64,000 nt of DNA from Serratia inhibens (GTDB lineage: Bacteria > Pseudomonadota > Gammaproteobacteria > Enterobacterales > Enterobacteriaceae), in contig NZ_QYYG01000005.1 in the NCBI RefSeq assembly GCF_003591175.1, positions 186,001-250,000 of the forward strand. Direction: 5' to 3'. The notes below the pieces were generated by a model. It searched no databases, was not told the origin of the DNA, and saw nothing but the letters and a program-made list of their open reading frames with translations. The translations under genes and the position numbers were made by a program. Shown here piece after piece: positions 32,101 to 41,776 of the stretch (position 1 is its first letter; each line of letters opens with the position of its first letter).

Positions 32101-32215
32101 CATCTTTCAAGCCGCAGCGTTGTTGGCTGTATGCGTTCAACCCAGTCACTTACTTGAGTAAGCTCCTGGGTATTCTCGCTCTTGCCGCCTGGCTGCAACT
32201 CGAAATCCATTGGGG
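32101..32215. repeat. ERIC element
   Basis: A well-conserved enterobacterial repetitive intergenic consensus copy between cof and the downstream convergent cysteine desulfidase gene. The central core AGTCACTTACTTGAGTAAGC and CTCCTGGG match ERIC, and the outer arms CATCTTTCAAGCCGCAGCG and GGCTGCAACTCGAAATC are present. Confidence 0.88.
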
Positions 32216-32226
32216 ATTGTTGCTGA

Positions 32227-33267
32227 TTATAAATCTTCCAGTTGCGCCAGCCAGGGCGTCAGGTCACCGATATTGTTGCTTACCCACTCGGGGTTGTAAT
32301 AGGTATCCAGATAGCGTTCGCCACTGTCGCACAGCAGGGTGACGATCGACCCCTGCTCGCCATTTTCACGCATTTGTTTCGCCAATTGCAGCGCGCCCCA
32401 CACGTTGGTGCCGGTGGATGCGCCTACTTTGCGGCCCAACACTTTTTCCAACCAGTGGATGGTGGCTACGCTGGCGGCATCCGGTACGCGCAGCATAGCG
32501 TCGACCACCGACGGAATAAACGAAGGCTCGGCGCGTGGGCGGCCAATGCCTTCGATCCTGCTGCCGCAACTGCCGATAATGGTGCGGTCACGCTGGTGGA
32601 AACAATCGTAAAACACCGAGTTTTCCGGATCGACCACCGTCAGGCGCGTGTCGTGCCCTTGATAGCGAATATAGCGTCCCAGGGTTGCAGAGGTGCCGCC
32701 GGTACCGGCACTCATCACAATATGTTTGGGGATCGGGAAGGGCTCGCGCGCCATCTGGCGGAAGATACTGTCGGCGATGTTGTTGTTCCCGCGCCAGTCG
32801 GTTGCACGCTCTGCGTAGGTGAACTGATCCATATAGTGGCCGTTTAGCTCTTTCGCCAACTGTTCGGAGACGGCGTAAATTTGCGCGGCATGGTCGACAA
32901 AGTGGCAGCGGCCGCCGTAGAAGGCGATTTGCTCAACCTTGCGGCGTGCGGTGCAGGACGGCATCACGGCGATAAACGGCAGACCGATCAACCGCGCGAA
33001 GTAGGCTTCGGATACCGCCGTACTGCCGGAAGAGGCTTCGATAATCGGGGTGTTTTCGGTGATCCAGCCGTTGCACAAACCGTACAGGAACAGCGAACGG
33101 GCCAACCGGTGTTTCAGGCTGCCGGTCGGGTGAGTGCTTTCATCTTTCAGGTACAGGCAGATACCGGGAAATTCAGGCAGGTTCAGGCGGATCAGGTGCG
33201 TGTCGGCGGAGCGTTGGAAATCCGCTTCTATTTCACCGATCGCATATTTTACCCAAGAATTTGTCAT
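32227..33267 (-). CDS. PLP-dependent cysteine synthase-family protein, probable L-cysteine desulfidase
   Basis: A 346-residue fold-type II PLP enzyme. The Schiff-base Lys is in [12 protein letters not shown], the substrate loop is [13 protein letters not shown], and the phosphate-binding loop is [14 protein letters not shown]. It resembles cysteine synthase/cystathionine beta-synthase homologues that act as cysteine-degrading desulfidases in other enterobacteria (CcdA-type in Pantoea). The adjacent, divergently transcribed Lrp-type regulator supports a cysteine-inducible detoxification role. E. coli has no such gene at this locus. The exact activity is inferred from family and context, not proven. 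Confidence 0.75.
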   Translation of the reverse strand: MTNSWVKYAIGEIEADFQRSADTHLIRLNLPEFPGICLYLKDESTHPTGSLKHRLARSLFLYGLCNGWITENTPIIEASSGSTAVSEAYFARLIGLPFIAVMPSCTARRKVEQIAFYGGRCHFVDHAAQIYAVSEQLAKELNGHYMDQFTYAERATDWRGNNNIADSIFRQMAREPFPIPKHIVMSAGTGGTSATLGRYIRYQGHDTRLTVVDPENSVFYDCFHQRDRTIIGSCGSRIEGIGRPRAEPSFIPSVVDAMLRVPDAASVATIHWLEKVLGRKVGASTGTNVWGALQLAKQMRENGEQGSIVTLLCDSGERYLDTYYNPEWVSNNIGDLTPWLAQLEDL

Positions 33268-33389
33268 CGTCTGGCCTCAGAATAGGGGGCTTGTTTACCG
33301 CGTAGCATAGCCTGTCGCCGGGAAAAAAGGATTGCCATTTTCCCTGTTTAATCGCCTAATAGGAGAAAATTTTTCTCCTGGTTGGCGAT

Positions 33390-33851
33390 ATGTTAGATAA
33401 AACAGACCGTAAATTACTGTGCATGCTGCAACAGGACTGCACGCAGTCGCTGCAGGCGCTGGCCGACGCGGTCAATCTGACGTCGACACCCTGCTGGAAA
33501 AGGCTGAAGCGGCTGGAAGATGAAGGCTACATCCGTGGGCGTGTCGCGCTGCTGGATAACGAAAAACTGGGCCTGGGGCTAACGGCGTTTGTGCTGATCA
33601 AAACCCAGCAGCACAGCAGCGAGTGGTATCAGAAGTTCGTGCAACTGACCCAACAGATGCCAGAGGTGCTGGCGTTCTATCGCATGGCGGGAGAGTACGA
33701 TTACCTGATGCAGGTGGAAGTGGCGGACATGAAGAGTTACGACAGCTTTTACAAGCGCCTGGTGAACGGCGTGCCGGGGCTGATCGACGTCACCTCCAGC
33801 TTCGCGATGGAAAAAATCAAATACACCACTGCGCTGCCGGTTCCCGAGTGA
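33390..33851 (+). CDS. decR: Lrp/AsnC-family regulator DecR (YbaO)
   Basis: A 153-residue Lrp/AsnC regulator with an N-terminal winged-helix HTH ([20 protein letters not shown]...[16 protein letters not shown]) and a C-terminal RAM ligand-binding domain. E. coli DecR activates a cysteine desulfidase operon in response to cysteine. Here it is divergent from a cysteine desulfidase-like gene across a 122-bp shared control region, the arrangement expected of a local regulator. It lies upstream of mdlA as in E. coli. Confidence 0.9.
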   Translation: MLDKTDRKLLCMLQQDCTQSLQALADAVNLTSTPCWKRLKRLEDEGYIRGRVALLDNEKLGLGLTAFVLIKTQQHSSEWYQKFVQLTQQMPEVLAFYRMAGEYDYLMQVEVADMKSYDSFYKRLVNGVPGLIDVTSSFAMEKIKYTTALPVPE

Positions 33852-33945
33852 AATGTTCACCAAACTGGCAAAGTAACGGTGGTATTCTACTCTGCTGAGT
33901 CAGAGCGAGAGTAAAATCGACTACATTATTCTGGAATAAAACTGC

Positions 33946-35721
33946 GTGAGATTATTTGCTCAAATCGGCTGGTATTTCCGCCGCGAGTGGCGCCGCTACC
34001 TGGGGGCGGTGGTGCTGCTGATCGTCATCGCCATACTGCAACTGTTGCCGCCCAAGCTGGTGGGCATCATTGTCGACGGCGTCACCGAAAAACAGATGTC
34101 CGCCGGCGTGTTGATGGCCTGGCTGGGGCTGATGCTCGGCACTGCCGCGATTGTCTACCTGCTGCGCTACGTGTGGCGGGTGCTGCTGTTTGGTGCCTCT
34201 TATCAACTTGCCGTCGAACTGCGCGAGAACTTCTATCGCCAGCTCAGCCGGCAGAACCCGGCCTTTTATCTGCGTCACCGCACCGGTGATCTGATGGCAC
34301 GCGCCACCAATGATGTGGATCGGGTGGTTTTCGCCGCCGGTGAAGGGGTGCTGACGCTGGTGGATTCACTGGTGATGGGGTTGGCGGTGCTGGTGGTGAT
34401 GAGCACCCAAATCAGCTGGCAACTGACCCTGCTGTCGCTGATCCCGATGCCGATCATGGCGATCGTGATTAAGTACTACGGCGATCAGTTGCATCAGCGC
34501 TTTAAATCGGCGCAGGCGGCGTTCTCCAGCCTGAACGATCAGGCTCAGGAAAGCATGACCAGCATCCGCATGATCAAGGCATTCGGCCTGGAAGATCATC
34601 AGTCCAACCAGTTTGCGGAAGTCGCCGCCCAAACCGGTGCCAAAAACATGCATGTGGCGCGGATAGACGCCCGTTTTGATCCGACGATTTATATCGCCAT
34701 CGGCGCTTCCAATCTGCTGGCGATCGGCGGCGGCAGCTGGATGGTGGTAAACGGTTCGCTGACGCTCGGCCAATTGACCAGCTTCGTGATGTACCTCGGC
34801 CTGATGATTTGGCCGATGCTGGCGCTGGCCTGGATGTTCAACATCGTGGAACGCGGCAGTGCAGCCTATGGTCGTATTCGCAGCCTGCTGGAGGAAGCGC
34901 CGGCGGTGACGGACGGTGAGAACATGTTGCCGGCCGGGCGCGGTAGCCTGGAGGTCGACATCCAGGCATTCCATTATCCGGGAAATTCACACGCGGCACT
35001 GCACAACGTGGCGCTGAAACTGGATCCGGGGCAGATGCTCGGCCTGTGTGGGCCAACCGGTGCCGGGAAGTCGACGCTGCTGTCGTTGATCCAGCGTCAG
35101 TTTGATATTGATGATGGCCAGATTAGTTATCAGGGGATGCCTCTGACCCAGGTGAAGCTTGACGATTGGCGCTCCAGGCTGTCCGTGGTCAGCCAGACGC
35201 CGTTCCTGTTCTCGGATAGCGTTGCCAACAATATCGCGCTGGGCAAGCCGGGAGCGACGCAGGAGCAGATTGAGCGCGCGGCTCGCCTGGCCAGCGTGCA
35301 CGAAGATATCTTGCGGCTGCCGCAGGGCTATGAAACCGAAGTGGGCGAGCGCGGCGTAATGCTCTCCGGCGGACAGAAGCAACGTATTTCCATTGCGCGC
35401 GCCCTGTTGCTGGATGCGGAAATCCTGATCCTCGACGACGCGCTCTCTGCAGTGGATGGCCGCACTGAACACCAGATCCTGCACAATTTACGCAGTTGGG
35501 GGCAGAACCGGACGGTGATTATCAGCGCGCACCGGCTTTCGGCATTGACTGAAGCCAGCGAGATCCTGGTGATACAACACGGCAGCGTAGCGCAACGCGG
35601 CCAGCATACCGCACTGGCGGATCAGCCCGGCTGGTATCGCGATATGTATCGCTATCAGCAACTGGAGGCGGCGCTGGATGAAGCACCGCAAGCCGGCGAG
35701 GAGATAGTAGCCAATGAATAA
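33946..35721 (+). CDS. mdlA: Multidrug ABC transporter half-subunit MdlA
   Basis: A 591-residue ABC half-transporter: six N-terminal membrane helices (residues ~20-300) and a nucleotide-binding domain with Walker [10 protein letters not shown], signature LSGGQKQR and Walker [13 protein letters not shown]. It starts at a GTG (33,946), matching E. coli MdlA MRLFAQ. The D-loop and signature are intact, though Asp replaces the usual catalytic Glu after Walker B (LILDDALS), as in E. coli MdlA. It therefore probably relies on MdlB for the active ATP site. It overlaps mdlB by 8 bp. Confidence 0.94.
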   Translation: MRLFAQIGWYFRREWRRYLGAVVLLIVIAILQLLPPKLVGIIVDGVTEKQMSAGVLMAWLGLMLGTAAIVYLLRYVWRVLLFGASYQLAVELRENFYRQLSRQNPAFYLRHRTGDLMARATNDVDRVVFAAGEGVLTLVDSLVMGLAVLVVMSTQISWQLTLLSLIPMPIMAIVIKYYGDQLHQRFKSAQAAFSSLNDQAQESMTSIRMIKAFGLEDHQSNQFAEVAAQTGAKNMHVARIDARFDPTIYIAIGASNLLAIGGGSWMVVNGSLTLGQLTSFVMYLGLMIWPMLALAWMFNIVERGSAAYGRIRSLLEEAPAVTDGENMLPAGRGSLEVDIQAFHYPGNSHAALHNVALKLDPGQMLGLCGPTGAGKSTLLSLIQRQFDIDDGQISYQGMPLTQVKLDDWRSRLSVVSQTPFLFSDSVANNIALGKPGATQEQIERAARLASVHEDILRLPQGYETEVGERGVMLSGGQKQRISIARALLLDAEILILDDALSAVDGRTEHQILHNLRSWGQNRTVIISAHRLSALTEASEILVIQHGSVAQRGQHTALADQPGWYRDMYRYQQLEAALDEAPQAGEEIVANE

Positions 35722-37492
35722 AATGCAAAAGCTGTGGCCGACGTTGAAACGGCTGCTGGCTTATGGTTCGCCTTACCGCAAACCGCTGGGGCTGGCGGTG
35801 TTGATGCTGTGGGTAGCCGCGGCGGCGGAAGTCGCCGGGCCGATACTGGTCAGTTACTTTATCGATAATTATGTCGCCAGGGGCCAATTGCCGTTAATGA
35901 TCGTCTGCGGGCTGGCGGCGGCCTACATTTTGCTGGAGCTGTTGGCGGCGGCGCTGCACTATTTTCAGGCGTTGTTGTTCAATCAGGCGGCGGTGGGGGT
36001 GGTTCAGCGTCTGCGCACTGACGTGATGGACGCTGCACTGCGCCAGCCGCTAAGCGCCTTCGATACGCAACCGGTCGGGCAGTTAATCTCCCGGGTGACC
36101 AATGACACCGAAGTGATTAAAGATCTGTACGTGATGGTGGTTTCCACCGTGCTGAAAAGCGCCGCGTTGATTGGCGCCATGCTGGTGGCGATGTTTAGCC
36201 TCGACTGGCGCATGGCGCTGGTGGCGATCTGCATCTTCCCGGCGGTCATTGTGGTGATGGGCATTTATCAGTACTACAGCACGCCGGTCGTACGCCGAAT
36301 GCGCGGCTATCTGGCGGATATCAACGACGGTTTTAACGAAGTGATCAACGGCATGGGCGTGATCCAGCAGTTCCGTCAGCAGATCCGCTTTGGCGAGCGC
36401 ATGAGCGCTGCCAGCCGTTCACACTATTCCGCACGTATGCAGACGCTGCGCCTGGACGGTTTTCTGCTGCGGCCGCTGCTCAGTCTGTTTTCGGCGCTGG
36501 TGCTGTGCGGCCTGCTGATGCTGTTCGGTTTCAGCGGCGAAGGGTCGATAGGCGTCGGCGTGCTGTATGCCTTTATTAATTACCTGGGGCGTCTGAATGA
36601 ACCCTTGATTGAACTGACGTCGCAGCAGTCGATTCTGCAACAGGCGGTGGTGGCCGGTGAGCGTATTTTCGAGCTGATGGACCGCAGCCAGCAGAGCTAC
36701 GGTGCAGACGATCGCCCATTGGAAAGCGGGCGTATCGAGATCGACAACCTGAGCTTCGCCTACCGTGAAGATAAAAAGGTGCTGCAACATATTTCGCTGT
36801 CGGTGCCTTCGCGCGGTTTCGTGGCACTGGTCGGCCATACCGGCAGCGGCAAGAGCACGCTGGCTAACCTGCTGATGGGCTATTACCCGGTCAACGAAGG
36901 CGAAGTGCGTCTTGATGGGCGCCCCTTGTCCAGTCTGTCACACCGTACGCTGCGCCAGGGCGTGGCGATGGTGCAGCAGGATCCGGTGGTGATCGCCGAG
37001 TCGGTGCTGGCCAACGTCACTTTGGGGCGTAACATCAGCGAAGAGGCGGTCTGGCAGGCGCTGGAAACGGTGCAGTTGGCTGAGCTGGTACGTGCCTTCC
37101 CGCAGGGCATCCACACCCGCCTGGGCGAGCAGGGCAACAACCTGTCGGTGGGCCAGAAACAGCTGCTGGCAATGGCCAGGGTATTGGTGCAGGCGCCGCA
37201 GATCCTGATCCTCGACGAGGCGACCGCCAACATTGATTCCGGAACCGAGCAGGCGATCCAGCGCGCTTTGCGTTTGATCCGTGAGCACACCACGTTGGTG
37301 GTGATCGCTCACCGCTTGTCGACCATTGTCGATGCCGACTCGATTCTGGTGTTGCACCGCGGTCAGGCAGTGGAACAGGGCAATCATCAGCAACTGTTGG
37401 CGCAGCAGGGGCGTTACTACCAGATGTATCAACTGCAACTGGTAGGCGAGGAACTGGCCGCCGCCACCCGCGAAGAAACGCAAACCGCATAA
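35714..37492 (+). CDS. mdlB: Multidrug ABC transporter half-subunit MdlB
   Basis: A 592-residue partner of MdlA with the same domain order. Its nucleotide-binding domain has Walker [10 protein letters not shown], signature [10 protein letters not shown] and Walker [13 protein letters not shown] with the catalytic Glu present. The two half-transporters are expected to form a heterodimer with one degenerate and one consensus ATP site. Export substrates are not known. A hairpin terminator follows directly. Confidence 0.94.
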   Translation: MNKMQKLWPTLKRLLAYGSPYRKPLGLAVLMLWVAAAAEVAGPILVSYFIDNYVARGQLPLMIVCGLAAAYILLELLAAALHYFQALLFNQAAVGVVQRLRTDVMDAALRQPLSAFDTQPVGQLISRVTNDTEVIKDLYVMVVSTVLKSAALIGAMLVAMFSLDWRMALVAICIFPAVIVVMGIYQYYSTPVVRRMRGYLADINDGFNEVINGMGVIQQFRQQIRFGERMSAASRSHYSARMQTLRLDGFLLRPLLSLFSALVLCGLLMLFGFSGEGSIGVGVLYAFINYLGRLNEPLIELTSQQSILQQAVVAGERIFELMDRSQQSYGADDRPLESGRIEIDNLSFAYREDKKVLQHISLSVPSRGFVALVGHTGSGKSTLANLLMGYYPVNEGEVRLDGRPLSSLSHRTLRQGVAMVQQDPVVIAESVLANVTLGRNISEEAVWQALETVQLAELVRAFPQGIHTRLGEQGNNLSVGQKQLLAMARVLVQAPQILILDEATANIDSGTEQAIQRALRLIREHTTLVVIAHRLSTIVDADSILVLHRGQAVEQGNHQQLLAQQGRYYQMYQLQLVGEELAAATREETQTA

Positions 37493-37497
37493 TCCCA

Positions 37498-37528
37498 GGG
37501 GCCGGTCATCAAAACCGGCCCTTTCTTT
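37498..37528 (+). terminator. Terminator after mdlB
   Basis: GGGCCGGT and ACCGGCCC pair around CATCAAA, followed by TTTCTTTATT. Confidence 0.85.
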
Positions 37529-37600
37529 ATTCCTGCCACGCACCACAAACAGGCATCCATCCTTTTCAAATCCCTTTCCCTGCACTTTCTCGACGCGTAA

Positions 37601-37618
37601 CGCACCAAAATAGTGCGC
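37601..37618. promoter_or_regulatory. Probable NtrC binding site upstream of glnK
   Basis: CGCACCAAAATAGTGCGC is a near-palindrome that matches the NtrC enhancer pattern GCACC-N5-(T)GGTGC/AGTGC. It lies about 107 bp upstream of the sigma-54 promoter, a normal enhancer distance. Confidence 0.6.
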
Positions 37619-37724
37619 AATATTTAATCAGCGCTATGCGTGAGAGCAGGTTACCGGGTTAGCGCTACACATCGCATCGCCGCCCCGCCGGTTAATTTGC
37701 TGAATTCGCGTACAAAACCATTTG

Positions 37725-37740
37725 TGGCATAGCCTTTGCT
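37725..37740 (+). promoter_or_regulatory. Sigma-54 promoter of glnK-amtB
   Basis: TGGCAT, 5 bp, TTGCT is a strong match to the -24/-12 consensus TGGCAC-N5-TTGCW. It ends 52 bp before the glnK ATG. Together with the NtrC-like site it indicates nitrogen-limitation control, as is known for E. coli glnK. Confidence 0.85.
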
Positions 37741-37792
37741 TTATAAGACTCGTACCAAGGGGGAGTTTGGGCTTAATTCGTGGAGGGGCAAT

Positions 37793-38131
37793 ATGAAGCT
37801 GGTTACCGTGGTGATTAAACCATTCAAGCTGGAGGACGTGCGTGAAGCCCTATCCTCTGTAGGTATTCAGGGGCTGACCGTGACCGAAGTGAAAGGGTTT
37901 GGTCGCCAGAAGGGACATGCTGAGCTCTATCGCGGAGCGGAATACAGCGTCAACTTCTTACCTAAAGTCAAAATTGACATTGCTATCGCCGACGATCAGT
38001 TAGACGAAGTGGTTGATGTCATTAGTAAAGCGGCCTACACCGGCAAAATCGGTGACGGCAAAATTTTCGTTGCCGAATTGCAACGTGTCATTCGCATTCG
38101 CACCGGCGAAACAGACGAAGCAGCACTGTAA
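37793..38131 (+). CDS. glnK: Nitrogen regulatory PII protein GlnK
   Basis: A 112-residue PII protein. Tyr51 in the T-loop (YRGAEYSVNF), the uridylylation site, is present, as are the ATP-binding and B-loop residues (YTGKIGDGKIFV). The start at 37,793 follows a GGAGGGGC ribosome-binding site; a 19-codon upstream extension reaches into the sigma-54 promoter and is rejected. GlnK binds and blocks AmtB when nitrogen is plentiful, and amtB lies 36 bp downstream. Confidence 0.97.
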   Translation: MKLVTVVIKPFKLEDVREALSSVGIQGLTVTEVKGFGRQKGHAELYRGAEYSVNFLPKVKIDIAIADDQLDEVVDVISKAAYTGKIGDGKIFVAELQRVIRIRTGETDEAAL

Positions 38132-38167
38132 TCACAGGCTCAGTAAAGTAATGGGGATGGATTGATA

Positions 38168-39454
38168 ATGAAAAAACTTTTATCCATGTTGGGCCTGAGT
38201 ACGGTAACCATGGTTCCTTCTTTGGCCCTGGCCGCTCCGGCGGTCGCAGACAAGGCTGACAACGCGTTCATGATGATTTGCACCGCTTTGGTGCTGTTCA
38301 TGACCTTGCCGGGCGTAGCTCTGTTTTACGGTGGTTTGTTGCGTTCCAAAAACGTGCTCTCCATGTTGACTCAGGTCACTGTCACCTTCGCAATGGTATG
38401 CGTGCTGTGGGTACTTTATGGCTACAGCCTGGCTTTCAGCGAGGGCAATGCGTTCTTCGGCGGGTTCCAGACGGCGATGCTGAAAGGCATTGGCATTGAT
38501 AGCGTCACCGGCACCTTTAATCAGATGATCCACGTGGCGTTCCAGTGCTCCTTCGCGTGCATCACCGTGGCGCTGGTAGTAGGCGGTTTTGCCGAGCGTA
38601 TCCGCTTCTCTGCCGTCGTGATCTTTGCGGCTATCTGGTTCACCATTTCCTATCTGCCGATTGCACATATGGTATGGGGCGGCGGTTTCCTGGCTGCTGA
38701 CGGCGCGCTGGACTTTGCCGGCGGTACCGTGGTGCACATCAACGCGGCAAGCGCCGGGCTGATTGGTGCTTACCTGTTGGGCAAACGAGCCGGTTTCGGC
38801 AAAGAAGCGTTCAAACCGCATAACCTGCCAATGGTGTTTACCGGCGCGGCTATCCTGTATGTCGGCTGGTTTGGCTTCAACGCCGGTTCTGCCAGCGCGG
38901 CTAACGGCATTGCGGCACTGGCATTCCTGAACACCGTGATTGCTACTGCCGGCGCGATCCTCTCCTGGACCTTTGCCGAGTGGATTGTGCGCGGTAAGCC
39001 TTCGCTGCTGGGCGCTTGCTCCGGGTGTATCGCCGGGTTGGTCGCCATCACGCCGGCGGCGGGCACCGTGGGTGTCGGCGGGGCGTTGATTATCGGCCTG
39101 ATTGGCGGTATTGCCGGCCTGTGGGGTGTGGTCACGCTGAAGAAATGGCTGAAAGTGGACGATACCTGTGACGTGTTCGGCGTCCATGGCGTGTGCGGTA
39201 TTGTCGGCTGTCTGTTGACCGGCGTGTTCACCTCTTCCTCACTGGGCGGTACCGGTTACGCAGAAGGCGTCACCATGGGCCATCAAGTGTGGGTCCAGTT
39301 GCTGAGCGTGGTGATCACCCTGGTCTGGTCCGGTGTGGCGGCCTTTATCGCCTTTAAAGTGGCGGGTGCCATCGTCGGTCTGCGCGTACCGGAAGAGCAG
39401 GAACGCGAAGGTCTGGACGTCAACAGCCATGGCGAGAGTGCCTATAACCAATAA
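38168..39454 (+). CDS. amtB: Ammonium transporter AmtB
   Basis: A 428-residue ammonium channel with a cleavable signal peptide (cleavage near LALAAPAVADKAD) and eleven membrane helices. The twin-His pore region (VHINAASAGLIGAYLLG and FGVHGVCGIVG) and the Phe gate segments are visible. It forms a trimer in the inner membrane and is gated by GlnK. The ATG at 38,168 is preferred over the in-frame TTG six bases upstream. Shared operon with glnK. Confidence 0.96.
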   Translation: MKKLLSMLGLSTVTMVPSLALAAPAVADKADNAFMMICTALVLFMTLPGVALFYGGLLRSKNVLSMLTQVTVTFAMVCVLWVLYGYSLAFSEGNAFFGGFQTAMLKGIGIDSVTGTFNQMIHVAFQCSFACITVALVVGGFAERIRFSAVVIFAAIWFTISYLPIAHMVWGGGFLAADGALDFAGGTVVHINAASAGLIGAYLLGKRAGFGKEAFKPHNLPMVFTGAAILYVGWFGFNAGSASAANGIAALAFLNTVIATAGAILSWTFAEWIVRGKPSLLGACSGCIAGLVAITPAAGTVGVGGALIIGLIGGIAGLWGVVTLKKWLKVDDTCDVFGVHGVCGIVGCLLTGVFTSSSLGGTGYAEGVTMGHQVWVQLLSVVITLVWSGVAAFIAFKVAGAIVGLRVPEEQEREGLDVNSHGESAYNQ

Positions 39455-39504
39455 GCCTTGAAGAAGGGCAGTGCGCTAAATAACTCGAAAAATAATGATG
39501 ATGC

Positions 39505-39540
39505 GAAAAGGGCGATGGCGACATCGCCCTTTTTTTTTGC
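39505..39540. terminator. Terminator after amtB (also facing tesB)
   Basis: AAAGGGCGATG and CATCGCCCTTT form an 11-bp perfect stem with a GCGA loop, and TTTTTT follows on the plus strand. It separates the convergent amtB and tesB genes. Confidence 0.9.
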
Positions 39541-39541
39541 T

Positions 39542-40405
39542 TTAGGCTTCGCGTTGGCGAATTACGCCTTCTTGCACCGTAGTGGCGACCAGCACGCCGT
39601 CTCGGGTGTAGAACTGGCCGCGCACAAAGCCGCGTGCCCCAGAGGCGGAGGAGCTTTCCACTGCGTACAGCAACCAGTCATCCATGCGGAACGGCCGGTG
39701 GAACCACATCGAATGATCGATGGTCGCCACCTGCATGCCCGGCTCAAGGAAGCCGACGCCGTGCGGTTGCAGTGCCGTCGGCAGGAAGTTGAAATCTGAC
39801 GCATAGCCCAACAGATATTGATGGATACGCTGATCGTCCGGCATGGTGCCGTTGGCGCGGAACCACACGTAGCGATGCGGTTCTTCCACCGTGCCTTTCA
39901 GCGGGTTATGGAATTTGACCGGGCGCATTTCGATCGGCTTCTGGCCGATAAACTTTTCACGAACCTTATCCGGCAACATATGCGCCAGTTTCTGGGCAAT
40001 GTCGGATTCGGACATCAACCCCTCTGGCGGCGGCACGTCCGGCATGGTGTTTTGGTGTTCAAACCCCGCTTCCGGGGTTTGGAAAGAGGCGGTCATGTAG
40101 AAGATCGGTTTACCGTGCTGAATGGCGCTGACGCGACGGGCACTGAAGCTATTGCCATCTCGCAGGATTTCTACGTCATAAATAATCGGCTTGCTGCTGT
40201 CGCCAGGCCGCAAGAAGTAGCTGTGGAACGAGTGCACACTGCGTTCTGCCGGCACCGTTTGTTTGGCGGCATACAGCGCCTGGCCGACCACCTGACCGCC
40301 GAATACCTGACGCAGACCCAGATCTTCACTTTGCCCGCGGAATAACCCTTCTTCGATTTTCTCCAGATCCAGCAGATCGAGGAGGTTTTGCAGTGCCTGG
40401 CTCAT
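39542..40405 (-). CDS. tesB: Acyl-CoA thioesterase II
   Basis: A 287-residue double-hotdog thioesterase. The N-terminal repeat has [23 protein letters not shown] with a catalytic-site Gln/Asp region, and the C-terminal repeat has [21 protein letters not shown] with the catalytic Asp. Full family length. It hydrolyses a broad range of acyl-CoA esters. The position between amtB and ybaY matches E. coli. Confidence 0.95.
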   Translation of the reverse strand: MSQALQNLLDLLDLEKIEEGLFRGQSEDLGLRQVFGGQVVGQALYAAKQTVPAERSVHSFHSYFLRPGDSSKPIIYDVEILRDGNSFSARRVSAIQHGKPIFYMTASFQTPEAGFEHQNTMPDVPPPEGLMSESDIAQKLAHMLPDKVREKFIGQKPIEMRPVKFHNPLKGTVEEPHRYVWFRANGTMPDDQRIHQYLLGYASDFNFLPTALQPHGVGFLEPGMQVATIDHSMWFHRPFRMDDWLLYAVESSSASGARGFVRGQFYTRDGVLVATTVQEGVIRQREA

Positions 40406-40635
40406 AAAGTTACTACCCTTTTAATAATCATTTTGCGCAGTGTGCGGAATATCACGGCAAGACGTCAATATGTTGCGTTAAAGCACAGGGAAAATTGCCT
40501 GAATATTGAGCGTTATTAGAAGCCTAAGTGATTAATAGGCAGTGCTAAATGGATTTTTCAGTATTTTGTGCTAAGTTTAATGAGTGGGGTGGTGAAAGCC
40601 ACCAAGGTATTGATAATAAAAAAGGAGACCGATCC

Positions 40636-41127
40636 ATGAAACTCTGGCAAATCGTAGGTGGAGCAGCAGCATTGACGATCACCCTGGCGGGTTGTGCTCA
40701 AAAGAGCGCCAATGTGCCTGTGCCGGCAGCGGAAAACCCAGCGATTGCGCAAACGCAGATTCAGGGCCCGGCGGTAACTGGTTCGGTTAACATTCGCCAG
40801 CGTATTGCGCTGCCACCGGATGCCGTACTGACGGTTACGCTCTCTGATGCCTCATTGGCGGATGCGCCGTCGAAAGTGATTGCCCAGCGCGCGGTGCGCA
40901 CTGAAGGCAAGCAGGCGCCGTTTAATTTTGTACTGCCTTACAACCCGGCAGATATTCAGCCCAACGCGCGTATCATTCTGAGCGCGGCCATTACGGTAAA
41001 CGGTCGGATGACCTTTATTACCGACACTATCCAGGAAGTAGTGAACCGCAACGGCACCCGAGCCGACCTGCAGTTGGTTCCGGTGCAGGGCATTGCGGTT
41101 CAGGCGACGCCAACGGCCATGCCGTAA
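40636..41127 (+). CDS. ybaY: YbaY family lipoprotein
   Basis: A 163-residue outer-membrane-type lipoprotein: signal peptide with lipobox LAGC, a short linker, then a YbaY/YscW-like beta domain (GSVNIRQRIALPPDAVLTVTL...) that resembles type III secretion pilot proteins. The start at 40,636 follows an AAAAAAGGAGACC ribosome-binding site; an upstream in-frame extension of 29 codons is rejected. Function unknown in E. coli. Confidence 0.92.
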   Translation: MKLWQIVGGAAALTITLAGCAQKSANVPVPAAENPAIAQTQIQGPAVTGSVNIRQRIALPPDAVLTVTLSDASLADAPSKVIAQRAVRTEGKQAPFNFVLPYNPADIQPNARIILSAAITVNGRMTFITDTIQEVVNRNGTRADLQLVPVQGIAVQATPTAMP

Positions 41128-41157
41128 ACCGGCAATCCTGAAGCAGTAAGAGATCAA

Positions 41158-41190
41158 CAGCCTTTGCGCTCCGGCCAAAGGCTGTTTTGT
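41158..41190. terminator. Terminator between ybaY and atl
   Basis: CAGCCTTTG and CAAAGGCTG form a perfect 9-bp stem, followed by TTTTGTTGC on the plus strand. Confidence 0.82.
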
Positions 41191-41192
41191 TG

Positions 41193-41507
41193 CTACCAGC
41201 GCCAGCCGTAAATCAGCAGATCGACCGTACTGTGCGCGCCAAAGATGATCCCCTCACCCAGCAGTGCCTGGCGCTGACGTTGAAAGTCCTCCCCCTGCTG
41301 CGAAATCTGGCCATGGCGGTTAATCACCCGGTGCCAGGGCAGGCTGCTGCCTTCCGGCAAGCGCCTCAATACGCCACCGACCTGACGTGCGGCGCGCGGT
41401 GAGCCGGCCAGCCGAGCTACCTCGCCATAGGTCGTGACCTTGCCATAGGGAATGGCGGCTACCACGTGGAACACGCGCTGGCTGAATGTGGCGTCTTCTG
41501 GTTCCAT
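41193..41507 (-). CDS. atl: Alkyltransferase-like protein Atl (YbaZ)
   Basis: A 104-residue alkyltransferase-like protein. It keeps the O6-alkylguanine transferase DNA-binding fold, but the active-site Cys of the PCHRV motif is Trp (LPWHRVINRHG), so it cannot accept alkyl groups. Atl proteins bind O6-alkylguanine and hand it to nucleotide excision repair. Located next to ffs as in E. coli. Confidence 0.94.
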   Translation of the reverse strand: MEPEDATFSQRVFHVVAAIPYGKVTTYGEVARLAGSPRAARQVGGVLRRLPEGSSLPWHRVINRHGQISQQGEDFQRQRQALLGEGIIFGAHSTVDLLIYGWRW

Positions 41508-41595
41508 TTATGTTTTCCTGCTGCGGCAAAAAACCAAGGATGGAAGTGTGCCACAGCCGAGGTGGGTAAGAAAACAGCGGTTGGTCCCGGTTGGC

Positions 41596-41624
41596 TTGCT
41601 ATTTGGCTGGCCATCACCGATAAT
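41596..41624 (+). promoter_or_regulatory. Sigma-70 promoter of ffs
   Basis: TTGCTA (41,596-41,601), a 17-bp spacer and GATAAT (41,619-41,624) lie upstream of the 4.5S RNA. A start 7-9 nt after the -10 would leave a leader of about 25 nt before the mature 5' end, the length of the RNase P-cleaved leader known for E. coli pre-4.5S RNA. Confidence 0.65.
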
Positions 41625-41657
41625 GCCCACCGCTTCGCAGTCTTGGAAGCCGTCAAT

Positions 41658-41770
41658 GGGGGCCCTGTTGGTTCTCCCGCAACACTAACTTGTGAACTCG
41701 GTCAGATCCGGAAGGAAGCAGCCGCAGCAGGTGACGTGTGTGCCGGGATGTAGCTGGCAGGGCCTCCACC
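41658..41770 (+). ncRNA. ffs: 4.5S RNA of the signal recognition particle
   Basis: A 113-nt hairpin RNA with terminal arms GGGGGCCCTG and CAGGGCCTCC that pair. The conserved SRP domain IV is present, including CAGATCCGGAAGGAAGCAGC (the GGAA tetraloop), as is the asymmetric AGCAGGTGACG internal loop that binds Ffh. It is close to E. coli ffs base for base. Its 3' end is repeated about 6.9 kb downstream, marking it as an island insertion site. Confidence 0.96.
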
Positions 41771-41776
41771 AATTTC
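41752..41776 (+). repeat. Left island boundary: 25-bp ffs 3'-end direct repeat (attL-like)
   Basis: This 25-bp stretch ends 6 bp past the mature ffs gene and recurs in the same orientation at 48,620-48,644 with one mismatch (T/G at the 14th base). Direct repeats of an RNA gene's 3' end are the classic trace of site-specific integration. No integrase gene is present between the repeats. Confidence 0.7.
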
